A stretch of 64,000 nucleotides of DNA, taken from positions 1 to 64,000 of the forward strand of contig CAJTJV010000013.1 of assembly GCA_910576775.1 (NCBI GenBank). The letters run 5' to 3'. The translations under genes were made by a program, and so were the position numbers. Shown here piece by piece: positions 51,871 through 61,495 of this stretch; position 1 is the stretch's first letter; each line of letters opens with the position of its first letter. The stretch comes from an uncultured Muribaculaceae bacterium (GTDB lineage: Bacteria > Bacteroidota > Bacteroidia > Bacteroidales > Muribaculaceae). The notes under the pieces were generated by a model. It worked only from the letters and a program-made list of their open reading frames with translations. It searched no databases and was not told the origin of the DNA.

Positions 51871-52275
51871 ATGAAAGGAACAATCGCAATATCCATCGGA
51901 CGTATTCTTGAAATAGTGATGGCACATGCGGCCGCAGCCGAGCTCGACGGCATCCGCCCCTGTACCATAGGAAAGGAAAACAAAGCCCTTGTAGCCATCC
52001 TGGCCGACAAGGAAATAAACGCTCTCGCCGGCGAGCTGCCCGAAATAATTCTTGACATCGAGGAAGACGGCGACATGCGCACGCTGACTGTCGACACTCG
52101 CGACACCGTGCCGCTGCACGCATGGCGGCGCAGAATGGAGACTGCCGTATGCTGCGGTATACTCGCCCACCTCTGGTGCGACAGCATAGGCACAGTATAT
52201 GCATCGGACCGCGAGGCTCTGCTGGAGTCGATGCGCTCGGCGGCGGAATTTCCCGATAGAATCGAACGGGCATAA
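51871..52275 (+). CDS. Hypothetical protein, 134 aa
   Basis: Second gene of the pair. Mixed alpha/beta; MKGTIAISIGRILEIVMAHAAAAELDGI, ENKALVAILADKEINALAGELPEIILDIEEDGDM, and a C-terminal helical part with two Cys (TAVCCGILAHLW). No signal peptide or membrane segment. Unknown family. It ends at a bidirectional terminator shared with gapA. Confidence 0.6.
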   Translation: MKGTIAISIGRILEIVMAHAAAAELDGIRPCTIGKENKALVAILADKEINALAGELPEIILDIEEDGDMRTLTVDTRDTVPLHAWRRRMETAVCCGILAHLWCDSIGTVYASDREALLESMRSAAEFPDRIERA

Positions 52276-52316
52276 AAAAAATAATTCCGACGGGAAAACC
52301 GTCGGAATTATTTTTT
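52276..52316. terminator. Bidirectional terminator between unknown pair and gapA
   Basis: A 16-bp perfect stem (52276-52291 with 52301-52316) whose outer arms are A6 and T6, giving a U tract in either direction. Confidence 0.88.
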
Positions 52317-52333
52317 CTATAGTCGTTGACTTA

Positions 52334-53344
52334 TCAGCCGTTGATTTCAACCATAGTTGCGATGAGGTCGAGCACCTTGTTCGAGTAGCCGATTTCGTTG
52401 TCATACCAGCTTACTACCTTAACGAAATTCTCGGTCAGGTAAACACCGGCATTGGCGTCGAAGATGGAGGTGCGGGCGTCGCCGAGGAAATCGCTGGAAA
52501 CGACAGCGTCTTCGGTGTAGCCGAGGATACCCTTGAGTTCGCCTTCAGCAGCTTCTTTCATAGCAGCGCAGATGGCTTCCTTGGTAGCGGGCTTGGCGAG
52601 GTTTACAGTAAGGTCTACAACGGAAACGTCGAGGGTAGGGACACGCATCGAGATACCGGTGAGCTTGCCGTTGAGTTCGGGGATAACTTTGCCTACAGCC
52701 TTGGCAGCACCTGTGCTTGAGGGGATGATGTTGCCGGAAGCGGCACGGCCACCGCGCCAGTCCTTCATGGAGGGACCGTCTACAGTCTTCTGGGTAGCAG
52801 TGGTGGAGTGAACGGTTGTCATAAGGCCGTTGACGATACCGAACTTGTCGTTGAGTACCTTGGCGATGGGAGCGAGGCAGTTTGTTGTGCAGGAAGCGTT
52901 GGAAACGAACTGAGTGCCCTTTACATAGCTCTTGTTGTTAACACCGCATACGAACATGGGGGTGTCGTCCTTGGAAGGAGCGGACATAACCACATATTTT
53001 GCGCCGGCTTCGATATGAGCCTGAGCTTTTTCCTTTGTGAGGAAGAGACCGGTGGACTCAACTACGTATTCAGCACCTACAGCAGCCCAGTTGATTTCTT
53101 TGGGGTCGCGGCATGCGGTAACGCGGATGTGCTTGCCGTTGACGATGAGTTCGCTCTTTTCGAGGTCGAAATCCACAGTGCCGTCGAACTGGCCATGCAT
53201 TGTGTCATATTTGAGCATGTAAGCCATGTAATCAACGGGAAGAAGGTCGTTGATGGCAACTACTTCAATGTCGTTACGCTTTGTGGAGGCACGGAAAACG
53301 AAACGTCCGATGCGACCAAAGCCATTGATACCAATTTTAGTCAT
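52334..53344 (-). CDS. gapA: Glyceraldehyde-3-phosphate dehydrogenase
   Basis: 336 aa. Rossmann start KIGINGFGRIGRFVFRA and catalytic SNASCTTNCLAP (Cys nucleophile) with TTVHSTTATQKTVDGPS. Also ISMRVPTLDVSVVDLT and C-terminal WYDNEIGYSNKV. Converts G3P to 1,3-BPG with NAD+ in glycolysis. Own promoter and terminator. Confidence 0.97.
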   Translation of the reverse strand: MTKIGINGFGRIGRFVFRASTKRNDIEVVAINDLLPVDYMAYMLKYDTMHGQFDGTVDFDLEKSELIVNGKHIRVTACRDPKEINWAAVGAEYVVESTGLFLTKEKAQAHIEAGAKYVVMSAPSKDDTPMFVCGVNNKSYVKGTQFVSNASCTTNCLAPIAKVLNDKFGIVNGLMTTVHSTTATQKTVDGPSMKDWRGGRAASGNIIPSSTGAAKAVGKVIPELNGKLTGISMRVPTLDVSVVDLTVNLAKPATKEAICAAMKEAAEGELKGILGYTEDAVVSSDFLGDARTSIFDANAGVYLTENFVKVVSWYDNEIGYSNKVLDLIATMVEING

Positions 53345-53438
53345 AATCTTATAATTATAGGACAGTTAATAATGTGCTTTTGTCAGCCGCGCTGCGCACG
53401 GACATATGCCTTTGGCGCAGTCGTTGAGGTTTACGGCG

Positions 53439-53469
53439 CAAAATTAATGAAATTTTTCGTCATTTCAAT
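53439..53469 (-). promoter_or_regulatory. Promoter of gapA
   Basis: On the minus strand: ATTG (53469-53466), a 19-20-nt spacer and TAATTTTG (53446-53439), giving a leader of roughly 90 nt. The rest of the 230-bp gap to mscL shows a TAAATTTG box (53502-53509) on the plus strand that may serve mscL. Confidence 0.65.
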
Positions 53470-53574
53470 TTTTAGATACTCTTTTTTATATCAAATTTTA
53501 TTAAATTTGCAAGCGTGTTACTCCGTAGACAAATCCGAGAGCCACGCAATTTGTACATCATCATTATTAATGAC

Positions 53575-54012
53575 ATGAAGAAATTTCTGAAAGAGTTCAA
53601 GGACTTTGCCATGAAAGGCAATGTCGTCGACATGGCAGTCGGTGTGATTATCGGTGCCGCATTCGGCAAAATCGTCACATCGCTCGTAAACGACATCATC
53701 ATGCCCGCCATCGGCATGCTTACAGGCGGCGTGAATTTCTCCGACCACAAATGGGTTATCCAGAAAGCCGTTACCGACGGCGCTGAAATTGTCACCCCCG
53801 AGGTAGCCATCACCTGGGGCGCATTCATGCAGACCGTTTTCGATTTCCTTATCATCGCTTTCTGCATCTTCGTCGCCATCAAGTTCATCAACAATCTTCG
53901 CCGCGAGCCGGAGCCTGAACCTGCACCGGAACCCGCGCCCGCAGCTCCGACCCAGGAAGAGCTTCTAACCCAGATCCGCGACCTTCTCAAGGAGGAAGTC
54001 AACAAAAAATAA
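53575..54012 (+). CDS. mscL: Large-conductance mechanosensitive channel MscL
   Basis: 145 aa from the ATG at 53575. FKDFAMKGNVVDMAVGVIIGAAFGKIVTSLVNDIIMP is the conserved TM1 pore helix with N-terminal amphipathic helix. TM2 is AFMQTVFDFLIIAFCIFVAIKFIN. A Pro/Glu linker joins it to the C-terminal cytoplasmic helix. Releases solutes on osmotic downshock. aroK begins immediately after its stop. Confidence 0.96.
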   Translation: MKKFLKEFKDFAMKGNVVDMAVGVIIGAAFGKIVTSLVNDIIMPAIGMLTGGVNFSDHKWVIQKAVTDGAEIVTPEVAITWGAFMQTVFDFLIIAFCIFVAIKFINNLRREPEPEPAPEPAPAAPTQEELLTQIRDLLKEEVNKK

Positions 54013-54549
54013 GTGTCGGAGAACCGTCCTATCTTCCTCATAGGCTTCATGGCCAGCGGAAAGACGACTCTCGGGCGTCCTCTCGCCGCCACCATTGGCC
54101 GTCCGTTTGTCGACCTCGACGAGGCCGTCGAGGACATCGCCGGAATGTCGGTGCCGGAGATCTTCCGCACTCAGGGAGAGACTGCTTTCAGGGAACTGGA
54201 AACCAGGGCGCTCAAAGCCGCTGCCGACGGAGGCGCCGTAGTAGCCTGCGGCGGCGGCACTCCCTGCCGCGAGGAAAACATGACATTCATGCTCAGCCGG
54301 GGTCTCGTAGTAGAGCTGAAAGCATCACCGGAAACAACGTTGCGACGCTTGCGCCTCGCACCCGGACAGCGTCCTCTCGTGGACGCACTGCTCGACAGAC
54401 CCGGAGAGCTTTCCGCAAAAGTGGCAGAGATGCAGGCAGCACGCGAACCTTTCTACAGCCGTGCGCACCACACTTTCCGCTCCGACCGACTCGAAACGGC
54501 AGAGGAGATAGCCGACTCCGTGCAATCATTCATAAACCAAATCCTATAA
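54013..54549 (+). CDS. aroK: Shikimate kinase
   Basis: 178 aa with a GTG start directly after the mscL TAA. P-loop FMASGKTTLGRPLA, shikimate-binding FVDLDEAVED and TQGETAFRELE, ACGGGTPC and lid RLRLAPGQRPL. Phosphorylates shikimate in aromatic amino-acid synthesis. Functionally unrelated to mscL; the two are probably one transcript. Confidence 0.95.
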   Translation: MSENRPIFLIGFMASGKTTLGRPLAATIGRPFVDLDEAVEDIAGMSVPEIFRTQGETAFRELETRALKAAADGGAVVACGGGTPCREENMTFMLSRGLVVELKASPETTLRRLRLAPGQRPLVDALLDRPGELSAKVAEMQAAREPFYSRAHHTFRSDRLETAEEIADSVQSFINQIL

Positions 54550-54588
54550 AGCCGCAAAGCGGCATAACCTGAATATCTATCCATACTT

Positions 54589-55818
54589 ATGAAACTGAAA
54601 ACTGCAATATACGCCTTCGCAGCTCTCGCAATGACAGCCACGCCACTGACATCTGTCGCACAGAAATGGGAAAACCTCGCCCGAACTCCCCCCATGGGCT
54701 GGAGTTCCTGGAATAAATTCGGCGGCAATATCAGCGAAAAGGACATAAAAGAGATTGCCGACGCCATGGTAAGCTCCGGCCTCGCCGACTGCGGATATGT
54801 ATATGTAAACATCGACGACTGCTGGCACGGCGAACGTGACGAAAAAGGCAACATCCAGTGCGACCCTGTGACATTTCCCTCGGGCATGAAAGCCCTCGGC
54901 GACTATCTGCATGGCAAAGGGCTGAAATTCGGCATTTACAGCGATGCCGGCTGCAAGACATGCGCCGGCGAGCCAGGCAGCCTCGGACACGAATACCAGG
55001 ACGCTCTCACATACGCTTCGTGGGGCGTGGACTACCTTAAATATGACTGGTGCAACACCCCCGACCAGAACCCGATAGGTTCCTATAGGCTGATGCGCGA
55101 CGCACTGCGCGCGGCAGGCAGACCGATAGTGTTCAGCATCTGCGAATGGGGCACCGCCAAACCATGGGAATGGGCGGCTGAGATAGGCCACCTGTGGCGC
55201 ACCACCGGCGATATCGGCTGCATGTTCGACAACGACAAGCAATACGGTAAAGGATACTGGAATCCGCTGGGTGTAATGCAGATTGTAGACAAGAACGAGC
55301 CGCTACGCACATACGCCGGACCGGGCCATTGGAACGACCCCGACATGCTCGAGGTCGGCAACGGAATGCCGGAGAATGAGGATCGCGCCCATTTCACGCT
55401 ATGGTGCATGATGGCCGCCCCTCTTATCCTCGGCAACGATGTGCGCGATATGAGCGACGCCACAAAAGCTATCCTTACCAACAAGGAGGTTATCGCCGTC
55501 GACCAGGACCCGCTTGGCATCCAGGGCTGGAGATTCATGTCGCGCGAAGGCATCGAATACTGGTACAAACCTCTCGCTGACGACCAATGGGCGCTCTGCC
55601 TGTTCAACCGCAACCGCGACGCAAAGAAAGTGGAACTCGACTGGAAAGACCTCGCCACACATGACATTATTTCCAACCGCGATTTCAAGCCCGCCGTCGA
55701 CCGCTATAAATACCGTAATCTCTGGAGCGGCAAGGACGAAGGCTATACCGGCAAGAACACTACTGTGACGATTCCCGGCCACGATGTCATCCTCTACCGC
55801 TTCACCCCTGCAAAATAA
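54589..55818 (+). CDS. GH27 alpha-galactosidase, exported
   Basis: 409 aa, signal peptide ending TSVAQ. LARTPPMGWSSWNKFG and VNIDDCWHG open the (beta/alpha)8 barrel, YLKYDWCN holds the nucleophile Asp153, and WRTTGDIG the acid/base Asp208. A small C-terminal beta-sandwich follows. It removes terminal alpha-galactose (or alpha-GalNAc) from oligosaccharides. Periplasmic. It begins 39 nt after aroK. Confidence 0.93.
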   Translation: MKLKTAIYAFAALAMTATPLTSVAQKWENLARTPPMGWSSWNKFGGNISEKDIKEIADAMVSSGLADCGYVYVNIDDCWHGERDEKGNIQCDPVTFPSGMKALGDYLHGKGLKFGIYSDAGCKTCAGEPGSLGHEYQDALTYASWGVDYLKYDWCNTPDQNPIGSYRLMRDALRAAGRPIVFSICEWGTAKPWEWAAEIGHLWRTTGDIGCMFDNDKQYGKGYWNPLGVMQIVDKNEPLRTYAGPGHWNDPDMLEVGNGMPENEDRAHFTLWCMMAAPLILGNDVRDMSDATKAILTNKEVIAVDQDPLGIQGWRFMSREGIEYWYKPLADDQWALCLFNRNRDAKKVELDWKDLATHDIISNRDFKPAVDRYKYRNLWSGKDEGYTGKNTTVTIPGHDVILYRFTPAK

Positions 55819-55830
55819 ATACTGAAAGAC

Positions 55831-57006
55831 ATGAATGCACCCGTCCCTTTGGAAGAACTGCTCAAGGCACAGACAGTGGCCCGACAGGTCGTCGTAGGCC
55901 TTCCGGCATGCGCAGGCATGCTCGACCACCGCTTTCCGCTGACACCCGAAGGCGCCGGGATGCTTGTCGACCGCGGCTTCCGGGTGAAGATGGAGAGCGG
56001 AGCCGCCCGCCATATCCACTACAGCGACGAGGCCTACAGCCGCTGCGGTGTCGAGATCGTCGACCGCACGGCAGCCCTCACCGCCGACATTGTGGTATAC
56101 CTCCAGGCTCTCACACCGGCCGACGCCCGTCGTCTAAAACGCGGCAGCCTTCTGCTCACCTTCCTTCACGCCGAGCCGGAAAACGCGGAAACATTGCGCA
56201 TACTGCTGCACCGCAACATCATAACCCTCGCGCTTGACATCCTCACCGACGAACTCGGCCGCAAACCCTTCGCCGATATCATGCACGAAATTGACGGTCG
56301 TGCCGCCATAGCCATAGCATCGTCGCTCCTTGCCGACGCCATCCATGGCAAAGGCATCCTTTTGGGCGGCGTGGCCGGTGTCATTCCCTGCGAGGTTGTG
56401 ATTCTGGGGTCGGATATCGGAGCCTGCGCTGCTGCGCAGACAGCAATGGGTCTGGGCGCCTCTGTGAGAATGTTCGACAACAATGTGTACAGGCTCCGCG
56501 ACGCCCTGCACAGGCTCGGTCCGGGGACGGTAGGCTCTACCCTACACCAACGCGTACTCGAAAATTCTCTGCGGACCGCCGACATAGTGGTGGCTTCAGG
56601 TTCGGAATGTGTCAGAACCATAGGCTCCGACATGATAGGACTGATGAAGCGCGGAGTAATCTGCTTCGACCTTACAGACAGCCCCGGCTCCGCCTTCCCG
56701 TCGATGCAGCACATCGATCTCGACCTGGCTTCACCGGCGGACAACGACACCTCCGTGCCGGTCCGCCTCTGCTACGTCAATGCCGGCAACGCCGTGCCCC
56801 GCACCGTAGCCATGGCGTTGAGCAATACATTCATAACGATGCTCGACAATATCCTTGTATGCGACGGTGTCGCCAATGCCTTGAAGATGAACGCCGGCCT
56901 GCGCTCGTCGGTGGTGACATTCCTCGGCAAATGCGTCGACTCCCACGCAGCACGCATCCTCGGCATACGGCCGGTCGACATAAACCTCTATCTACAATTT
57001 TCCTGA
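55831..57006 (+). CDS. ald: Alanine dehydrogenase / transhydrogenase-alpha family protein
   Basis: 391 aa. ARQVVVGLPACAGMLDHRFPLTPEGAGMLVDRGFRVKMESGAA is the AlaDH/PNT N-terminal substrate domain. VVILGSDIGACAAAQTAMGLGASVRMFDNN is the NAD-binding Rossmann motif, which departs slightly from GxGxxG. Family role: reversible deamination of alanine to pyruvate with NAD+. The atypical dinucleotide motif and the N terminus leave transhydrogenase-like or other use open. Confidence 0.78.
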   Translation: MNAPVPLEELLKAQTVARQVVVGLPACAGMLDHRFPLTPEGAGMLVDRGFRVKMESGAARHIHYSDEAYSRCGVEIVDRTAALTADIVVYLQALTPADARRLKRGSLLLTFLHAEPENAETLRILLHRNIITLALDILTDELGRKPFADIMHEIDGRAAIAIASSLLADAIHGKGILLGGVAGVIPCEVVILGSDIGACAAAQTAMGLGASVRMFDNNVYRLRDALHRLGPGTVGSTLHQRVLENSLRTADIVVASGSECVRTIGSDMIGLMKRGVICFDLTDSPGSAFPSMQHIDLDLASPADNDTSVPVRLCYVNAGNAVPRTVAMALSNTFITMLDNILVCDGVANALKMNAGLRSSVVTFLGKCVDSHAARILGIRPVDINLYLQFS

Positions 57007-57011
57007 ACATC

Positions 57012-57668
57012 ATGGGTAAATATTACGTTGTTTGGGTGGGACAGGATCCGGGAGTCTATGACAACTGGGAGGACTGCGAGCTACAGGTAAAGAATTTTCC
57101 CGGAGCCCGCTACAAAGCCTTTCCCAACCGGGAAGCCGCCGTCGACGCCTACCGCTCCGGGGCGGAAGACAGCCTCGGCATAGCAAAGGCTATAGTGCGC
57201 CACCTCGCCGCAACCGCCGACAAGCCGCGCGACTATTCATCCATCCCGGGCGTGCGCCCAGACGCAATCGCCGTCGACGGCGCATGCGCAGGCAATCCCG
57301 GCAGGATGGAATATCGCGCCGTGCGTCTGGCCGACGGCAAGGAACTGTTCCGGGTAGGAGCCGACGGCAGATACACCGGGACAAACAATATAGCCGAATA
57401 TCTTGCCATAATCCACCTTGCTGCGGCGCTTAAACAGAACGGCGATTTCACCACTCCCATCTATACGGATTCACGTAACACCCTGGCATGGCTGCGCCGC
57501 GGTCGCTCGCGTACCACTCTGGCAGAGAACGACGCCACACGTCCTACGCTGGAGCTGCTGCGACGCGCCGACAAATGGCTCGCCGAGAACGGGCCGATCC
57601 GCAACCCGATTCTCAAATGGCAAACCGAAATATGGGGAGAAATCCCGGCTGATTTCGGCAGAAAATGA
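57012..57668 (+). CDS. rnhA: RNase H1 with viroplasmin-like N-terminal domain
   Basis: 218 aa from the ATG at 57012. KYYVVWVGQDPGVYDNWEDCELQVKNFPGARYKAFPNREAAVDAY is the hybrid-binding (caulimovirus viroplasmin) domain. The RNase H fold has acidic residues in AVDGACAGNPG, NIAEYLA and IYTDSRN. It cleaves RNA in RNA-DNA hybrids. It starts 5 nt after the preceding stop. Confidence 0.92.
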   Translation: MGKYYVVWVGQDPGVYDNWEDCELQVKNFPGARYKAFPNREAAVDAYRSGAEDSLGIAKAIVRHLAATADKPRDYSSIPGVRPDAIAVDGACAGNPGRMEYRAVRLADGKELFRVGADGRYTGTNNIAEYLAIIHLAAALKQNGDFTTPIYTDSRNTLAWLRRGRSRTTLAENDATRPTLELLRRADKWLAENGPIRNPILKWQTEIWGEIPADFGRK

Positions 57669-57705
57669 TTTAATAAACTTACTACTAACGAATATCCATA
57701 CGGCC

Positions 57706-59730
57706 ATGGCCCGACTTCTCAAAATTCTAAAAAACGATCCTTGGCTGCGACCCTATGCCGCAGCTGTCGAAGGACGACATAACGATGCTCTGCGCAAACT
57801 GGCAGAGCTAACCTCCGCCTCGGGAAACCTGAGCGATTTCGCCAACGCCCACCGGTATTTCGGGCTTCACCGCCTCAAAGACGGCAGCTGGGTATTCCGC
57901 GAATGGGCACCGAACGCAACCGACATATATATTGTGGGAGATTTCTCGCAGTGGCGCGAGCTGCCGCAATACCGTCTCCACCGTGCAGACACCGGTCTTT
58001 CCGGAGTATGGGAAATCACTCTGCCACCCGACGCGCTTAAAAACGGCCAGCTCTATAAAATGATGGTGAAATGGGACGGAGGCCGCGGCGAACGCATTCC
58101 GGCATACGCCAACCGCGTAGTCCAGGACTCGCGTACAGCCATATTCTCCGCACAGGTGCATGTTCCCGACAAGGCATTCCGCTGGCACGACAAAGGCTTC
58201 AAGCCCGACACGTCGCCTCTGCTGATTTACGAATGCCACATTGGCATGGCACAGAACAAGGAAGGCGTCGGCACCTACGAGGAATTCCGCCGCGACGTGC
58301 TGCCGCGCATCGATGCCGACGGCTACAATGCCATCCAGATCATGGCCGTACAGGAACATCCATATTATGGCTCTTTCGGCTACCATGTATCGAATTTCTT
58401 CGCCGCCTCCAGCCGCTTCGGCACCCCGGAGGAACTGAAAGCCCTTATCGACGACGCACACCGCCGCGGCATTGCGGTAATCATGGACATAGTGCACTCC
58501 CACGCCGTTAAAAACGAAAACGAAGGCATAGGGCGTCTCGACGGCAGCCACAACCTATATTTCCATTCAGACCCGGGGCGCCGCGAGCATCCGGCATGGG
58601 ACTCCCTGTGCTTCGACTACGGCAAAAACGAAGTGCTCCATTTCCTTCTCTCCAACTGCAAATACTGGCTTGAGGAATACCATTTCGACGGCTTCCGCTT
58701 CGACGGCGTGACATCGATGCTCTACTACGACCACGGCCTCGGCAAAGCTTTCGGAAGCTATGGAGACTATTACGACGGAGGCCAGGACACCGATGCCATA
58801 ACATACCTCACCCTCGCCAACATCCTTATCCACGAGCTGAAACCTCACGCCATCACTATCGCCGAGGAAATGAGCGGAATGCCGGGGCTCGCCCTGCCTT
58901 TCGCTGCCGGCGGCATCGGCTTCGACTACCGCATGGCAATGGGCATACCCGACTACTGGATAAAGACCCTCAAGGAAAAGAAAGACGAGGACTGGAAGCC
59001 GACGTCGATTTTCTGGGAACTCACCAACCGCCGTGCCGACGAAAAGACAATAAGCTACGTCGAGAGCCACGACCAGGCTCTCGTAGGCGACAAGACTGTG
59101 ATTTTCCGCCTTATCGACGCTGCAATGTACTGGCACATGAGCGTCGGCGACAGCGACCCGACAGTGGCCCGCGGCATCGCGCTCCACAAGATGATACGCC
59201 TCGTCACCCTCGCCACAATCAACGGCGGATATCTCAATTTCATGGGCAACGAGTTCGGACATCCGGAGTGGATTGATTTCCCGCGCGAGGGCAACGGTTG
59301 GAGCTACAAGTACGCCCGTCGCCAGTGGGATCTCGTCGACCGCCAAGACCTGCAATACCGCTTCCTCAACGCATTCGACAACGCCATGGTGGATATCGTG
59401 TCGCGCTCACGCGGCTTCCAGAACAAGAAGATTGTCAAGCTCTGGGACAAGGACGACGATCAGGTGCTGGCCTTCATGCGCGGCAATCTCGTGTTCGTCT
59501 TCAATTTCAACCCTGTCAAGAGCTTCGACGGCTACGGGCTCCTTGCCCCCGGCGGCGTCTACAGCACCGTCCTGAGCACCGACAGCCCCGCCTTCGGCGG
59601 CTACGGAAACATCGACGAAAAAATCGAGCATTTCACCAAACCCGACCCGCTCTACGCCGAGGCCGGCATGGAGCGCCTGCCTCTCTACCTGCCGGCCCGC
59701 ACAGCCCTAATCCTCCGCAAACACCGCTGA
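57706..59730 (+). CDS. glgB: GH13_8 1,4-alpha-glucan branching enzyme
   Basis: 674 aa from the ATG at 57706. CBM48-like N-terminal domain (WVFREWAPNATDIYIVGDFSQW) and GH13 barrel with MDIVHSHAVKN, GFRFDGVTSM (nucleophile Asp), ITIAEEMSG (Glu) and YVESHDQAL. The layout with LFFHSDPGRREHP-like and GNEFGHPEWIDFPREGNGWSYKYARRQW segments is the eukaryote-like GH13_8 subfamily common in Bacteroidetes. It forms alpha-1,6 branches in glycogen. Cytoplasmic; other glg genes are not in this window. Confidence 0.94.
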   Translation: MARLLKILKNDPWLRPYAAAVEGRHNDALRKLAELTSASGNLSDFANAHRYFGLHRLKDGSWVFREWAPNATDIYIVGDFSQWRELPQYRLHRADTGLSGVWEITLPPDALKNGQLYKMMVKWDGGRGERIPAYANRVVQDSRTAIFSAQVHVPDKAFRWHDKGFKPDTSPLLIYECHIGMAQNKEGVGTYEEFRRDVLPRIDADGYNAIQIMAVQEHPYYGSFGYHVSNFFAASSRFGTPEELKALIDDAHRRGIAVIMDIVHSHAVKNENEGIGRLDGSHNLYFHSDPGRREHPAWDSLCFDYGKNEVLHFLLSNCKYWLEEYHFDGFRFDGVTSMLYYDHGLGKAFGSYGDYYDGGQDTDAITYLTLANILIHELKPHAITIAEEMSGMPGLALPFAAGGIGFDYRMAMGIPDYWIKTLKEKKDEDWKPTSIFWELTNRRADEKTISYVESHDQALVGDKTVIFRLIDAAMYWHMSVGDSDPTVARGIALHKMIRLVTLATINGGYLNFMGNEFGHPEWIDFPREGNGWSYKYARRQWDLVDRQDLQYRFLNAFDNAMVDIVSRSRGFQNKKIVKLWDKDDDQVLAFMRGNLVFVFNFNPVKSFDGYGLLAPGGVYSTVLSTDSPAFGGYGNIDEKIEHFTKPDPLYAEAGMERLPLYLPARTALILRKHR

Positions 59731-59750
59731 AAAGCACGCATTTTATACCG

Positions 59751-59778
59751 CGGGCGGCAACTTTTTGCCGCCCGTTTT
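59751..59778 (+). terminator. Terminator after glgB
   Basis: A 10-bp perfect stem (59751-59760 with 59765-59774), 4-nt loop, then TTTT. Confidence 0.85.
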
Positions 59779-59839
59779 GCGTTTTTCTTATAAAAAAACA
59801 CTAATTTAGCAGTCTAAACCGACAAACACGTCATTATCT

Positions 59840-61420
59840 ATGTTTAAAAATCATCCCAAGGCTCTAATACCAGCCGCCCTGAGCAACATGGGCGAGCGTT
59901 TCGGCTATTACATCATGAATGCCGTGCTCGTACTTTTCCTTTGCTCCAAATTCGGCCTCTCAGGCGAAGAAAGCACACTTATCTATTCCTTTTTCTACGC
60001 CGGCATCTACATTCTCAGCCTCGTAGGCGGCATCATAGCCGACAAGACCCAAAATTACAAAGGCACTATCATCAACGGCCTCATAATAATGACGCTGGGC
60101 TATATACTCCTTGCAATTCCTATCCTGCACACACCCGGCAACCATACCTGGCTACTGACACTTACCTGCGGCGCGCTATTCCTCATAGCTTTCGGCAACG
60201 GTCTTTTCAAAGGCAATCTCCAGGCAATCGTAGGACAGCTCTATGACAACCCGCGCTACAGCGCACAGCGCGACTCCGGCTTCCAGATTTTTTATGTGTT
60301 CATCAATATCGGAGGTCTTATAGCACCCTTTGTGGCTCCCTTGCTCCGCAGCTGGTGGCTTAACGTACACGAGATGGTGTATAATGCCGATTTCCCCGCG
60401 CTCTGCCATCAGTTCCTCAGCGCCACCGACTCGATGACAGCCGAGAACATGAACAACCTCTACGCCGTGGCTACCGCCGCCGGCCATACCGGAGCCGTCG
60501 AAATCCGGCAGTTCTGCTCCGAATATCTTGAGGTGTTCAACGCCGGCATCCATTTCTCCTTCATCGCCTCCGTGGCCGCCATGCTCATCTCCCTGCTGAT
60601 ATTCATCGCTACCAAGAAGAGCCTTCCGTCGCCGGCGGCACGCGCCAAAGCCGAGGTACAGAACTACACCGAGGCCGAACGCAAGGCAATGGCAAAAGAA
60701 ATCAAGCAACGCATGTACGCGCTTTTCGCCGTACTCGGCATCGTAATCTTCTTCTGGTTCTCCTTCCATCAGAACGGTACCTCACTGAGCCTCTTCGCCC
60801 GCGATTTTGTCAAGACCGACACAATAGCCCCTGAAATATGGCAGGCCGTGAATCCTTTCTTCGTGATTGTGCTCACTCCCCTGGTGATGATACTCTTCAC
60901 CTCACTCAGCCGCCGCGGCCGCGAGATATCCACTCCCAAGAAAATCGGTATCGGCATGGGACTGGCAGGGCTCGCCTACCTCTTCCTGACAATCTACTGC
61001 GCCATCCAGGGCTATCCCTCGGGCGACGTATTCACCGCCATGCCGGCTGCCGCCAAGGAAACAATGAAAGCAGGTCCCTGGGTACTCATAGCGCTCTATT
61101 TCTTCCTCACCGTGGCAGAGCTTTTCATCTCGCCCTTAGGTCTCTCGTTTGTATCGAAGGTAGCGCCCAAGCATCTGCAAGGTCTGTGCCAAGGTCTGTG
61201 GCTCGGAGCTACGGCCGTAGGCAACCTCATGCTGTGGGTCGGCCCGCTGATGTACAACAAATGGGACATCTCGTACGCATGGGGGGTATTCATGGCTGTA
61301 TGTCTGGTTTCGATGATTGTAATGTTCGCAATGGTAAGCTGGCTTGAACGCGTAACATCCGACAAGCTCGCGCCCCTGCCATCTGAACCGATAGAAACAT
61401 CCGAAAAAGACGTAATCTGA
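59840..61420 (+). CDS. POT-family proton-coupled oligopeptide transporter
   Basis: 526 aa with 12-14 hydrophobic segments. NMGERFGYYIMNAVLVLFL is the PTR2 ExxER-type motif (ERFGYY), and GTIINGLIIMTLGYILLAI with FGNGLFKGNLQAIVGQLYD and SGFQIFYVFINIGGLIAPFV are signature strands. It imports di- and tripeptides with protons, fitting the proteolytic lifestyle implied by the C10 proteases. Confidence 0.93.
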   Translation: MFKNHPKALIPAALSNMGERFGYYIMNAVLVLFLCSKFGLSGEESTLIYSFFYAGIYILSLVGGIIADKTQNYKGTIINGLIIMTLGYILLAIPILHTPGNHTWLLTLTCGALFLIAFGNGLFKGNLQAIVGQLYDNPRYSAQRDSGFQIFYVFINIGGLIAPFVAPLLRSWWLNVHEMVYNADFPALCHQFLSATDSMTAENMNNLYAVATAAGHTGAVEIRQFCSEYLEVFNAGIHFSFIASVAAMLISLLIFIATKKSLPSPAARAKAEVQNYTEAERKAMAKEIKQRMYALFAVLGIVIFFWFSFHQNGTSLSLFARDFVKTDTIAPEIWQAVNPFFVIVLTPLVMILFTSLSRRGREISTPKKIGIGMGLAGLAYLFLTIYCAIQGYPSGDVFTAMPAAAKETMKAGPWVLIALYFFLTVAELFISPLGLSFVSKVAPKHLQGLCQGLWLGATAVGNLMLWVGPLMYNKWDISYAWGVFMAVCLVSMIVMFAMVSWLERVTSDKLAPLPSEPIETSEKDVI

Positions 61421-61438
61421 TCTCAAAACGATAATTTA

Positions 61439-61473
61439 CGTCGCCCCGGCATCTCTCCGATACCGGGGCGACG
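61439..61473. terminator. GC-rich hairpin between POT transporter and bcp
   Basis: An 11-bp perfect stem (61439-61449 with 61463-61473). On the plus strand it is followed by TGTC and a run of nine A rather than T, so it is not a classic terminator in the direction of the genes. It could still mark the transporter 3' end. Confidence 0.4.
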
Positions 61474-61495
61474 TGTCAAAAAAAACATAGCAACA

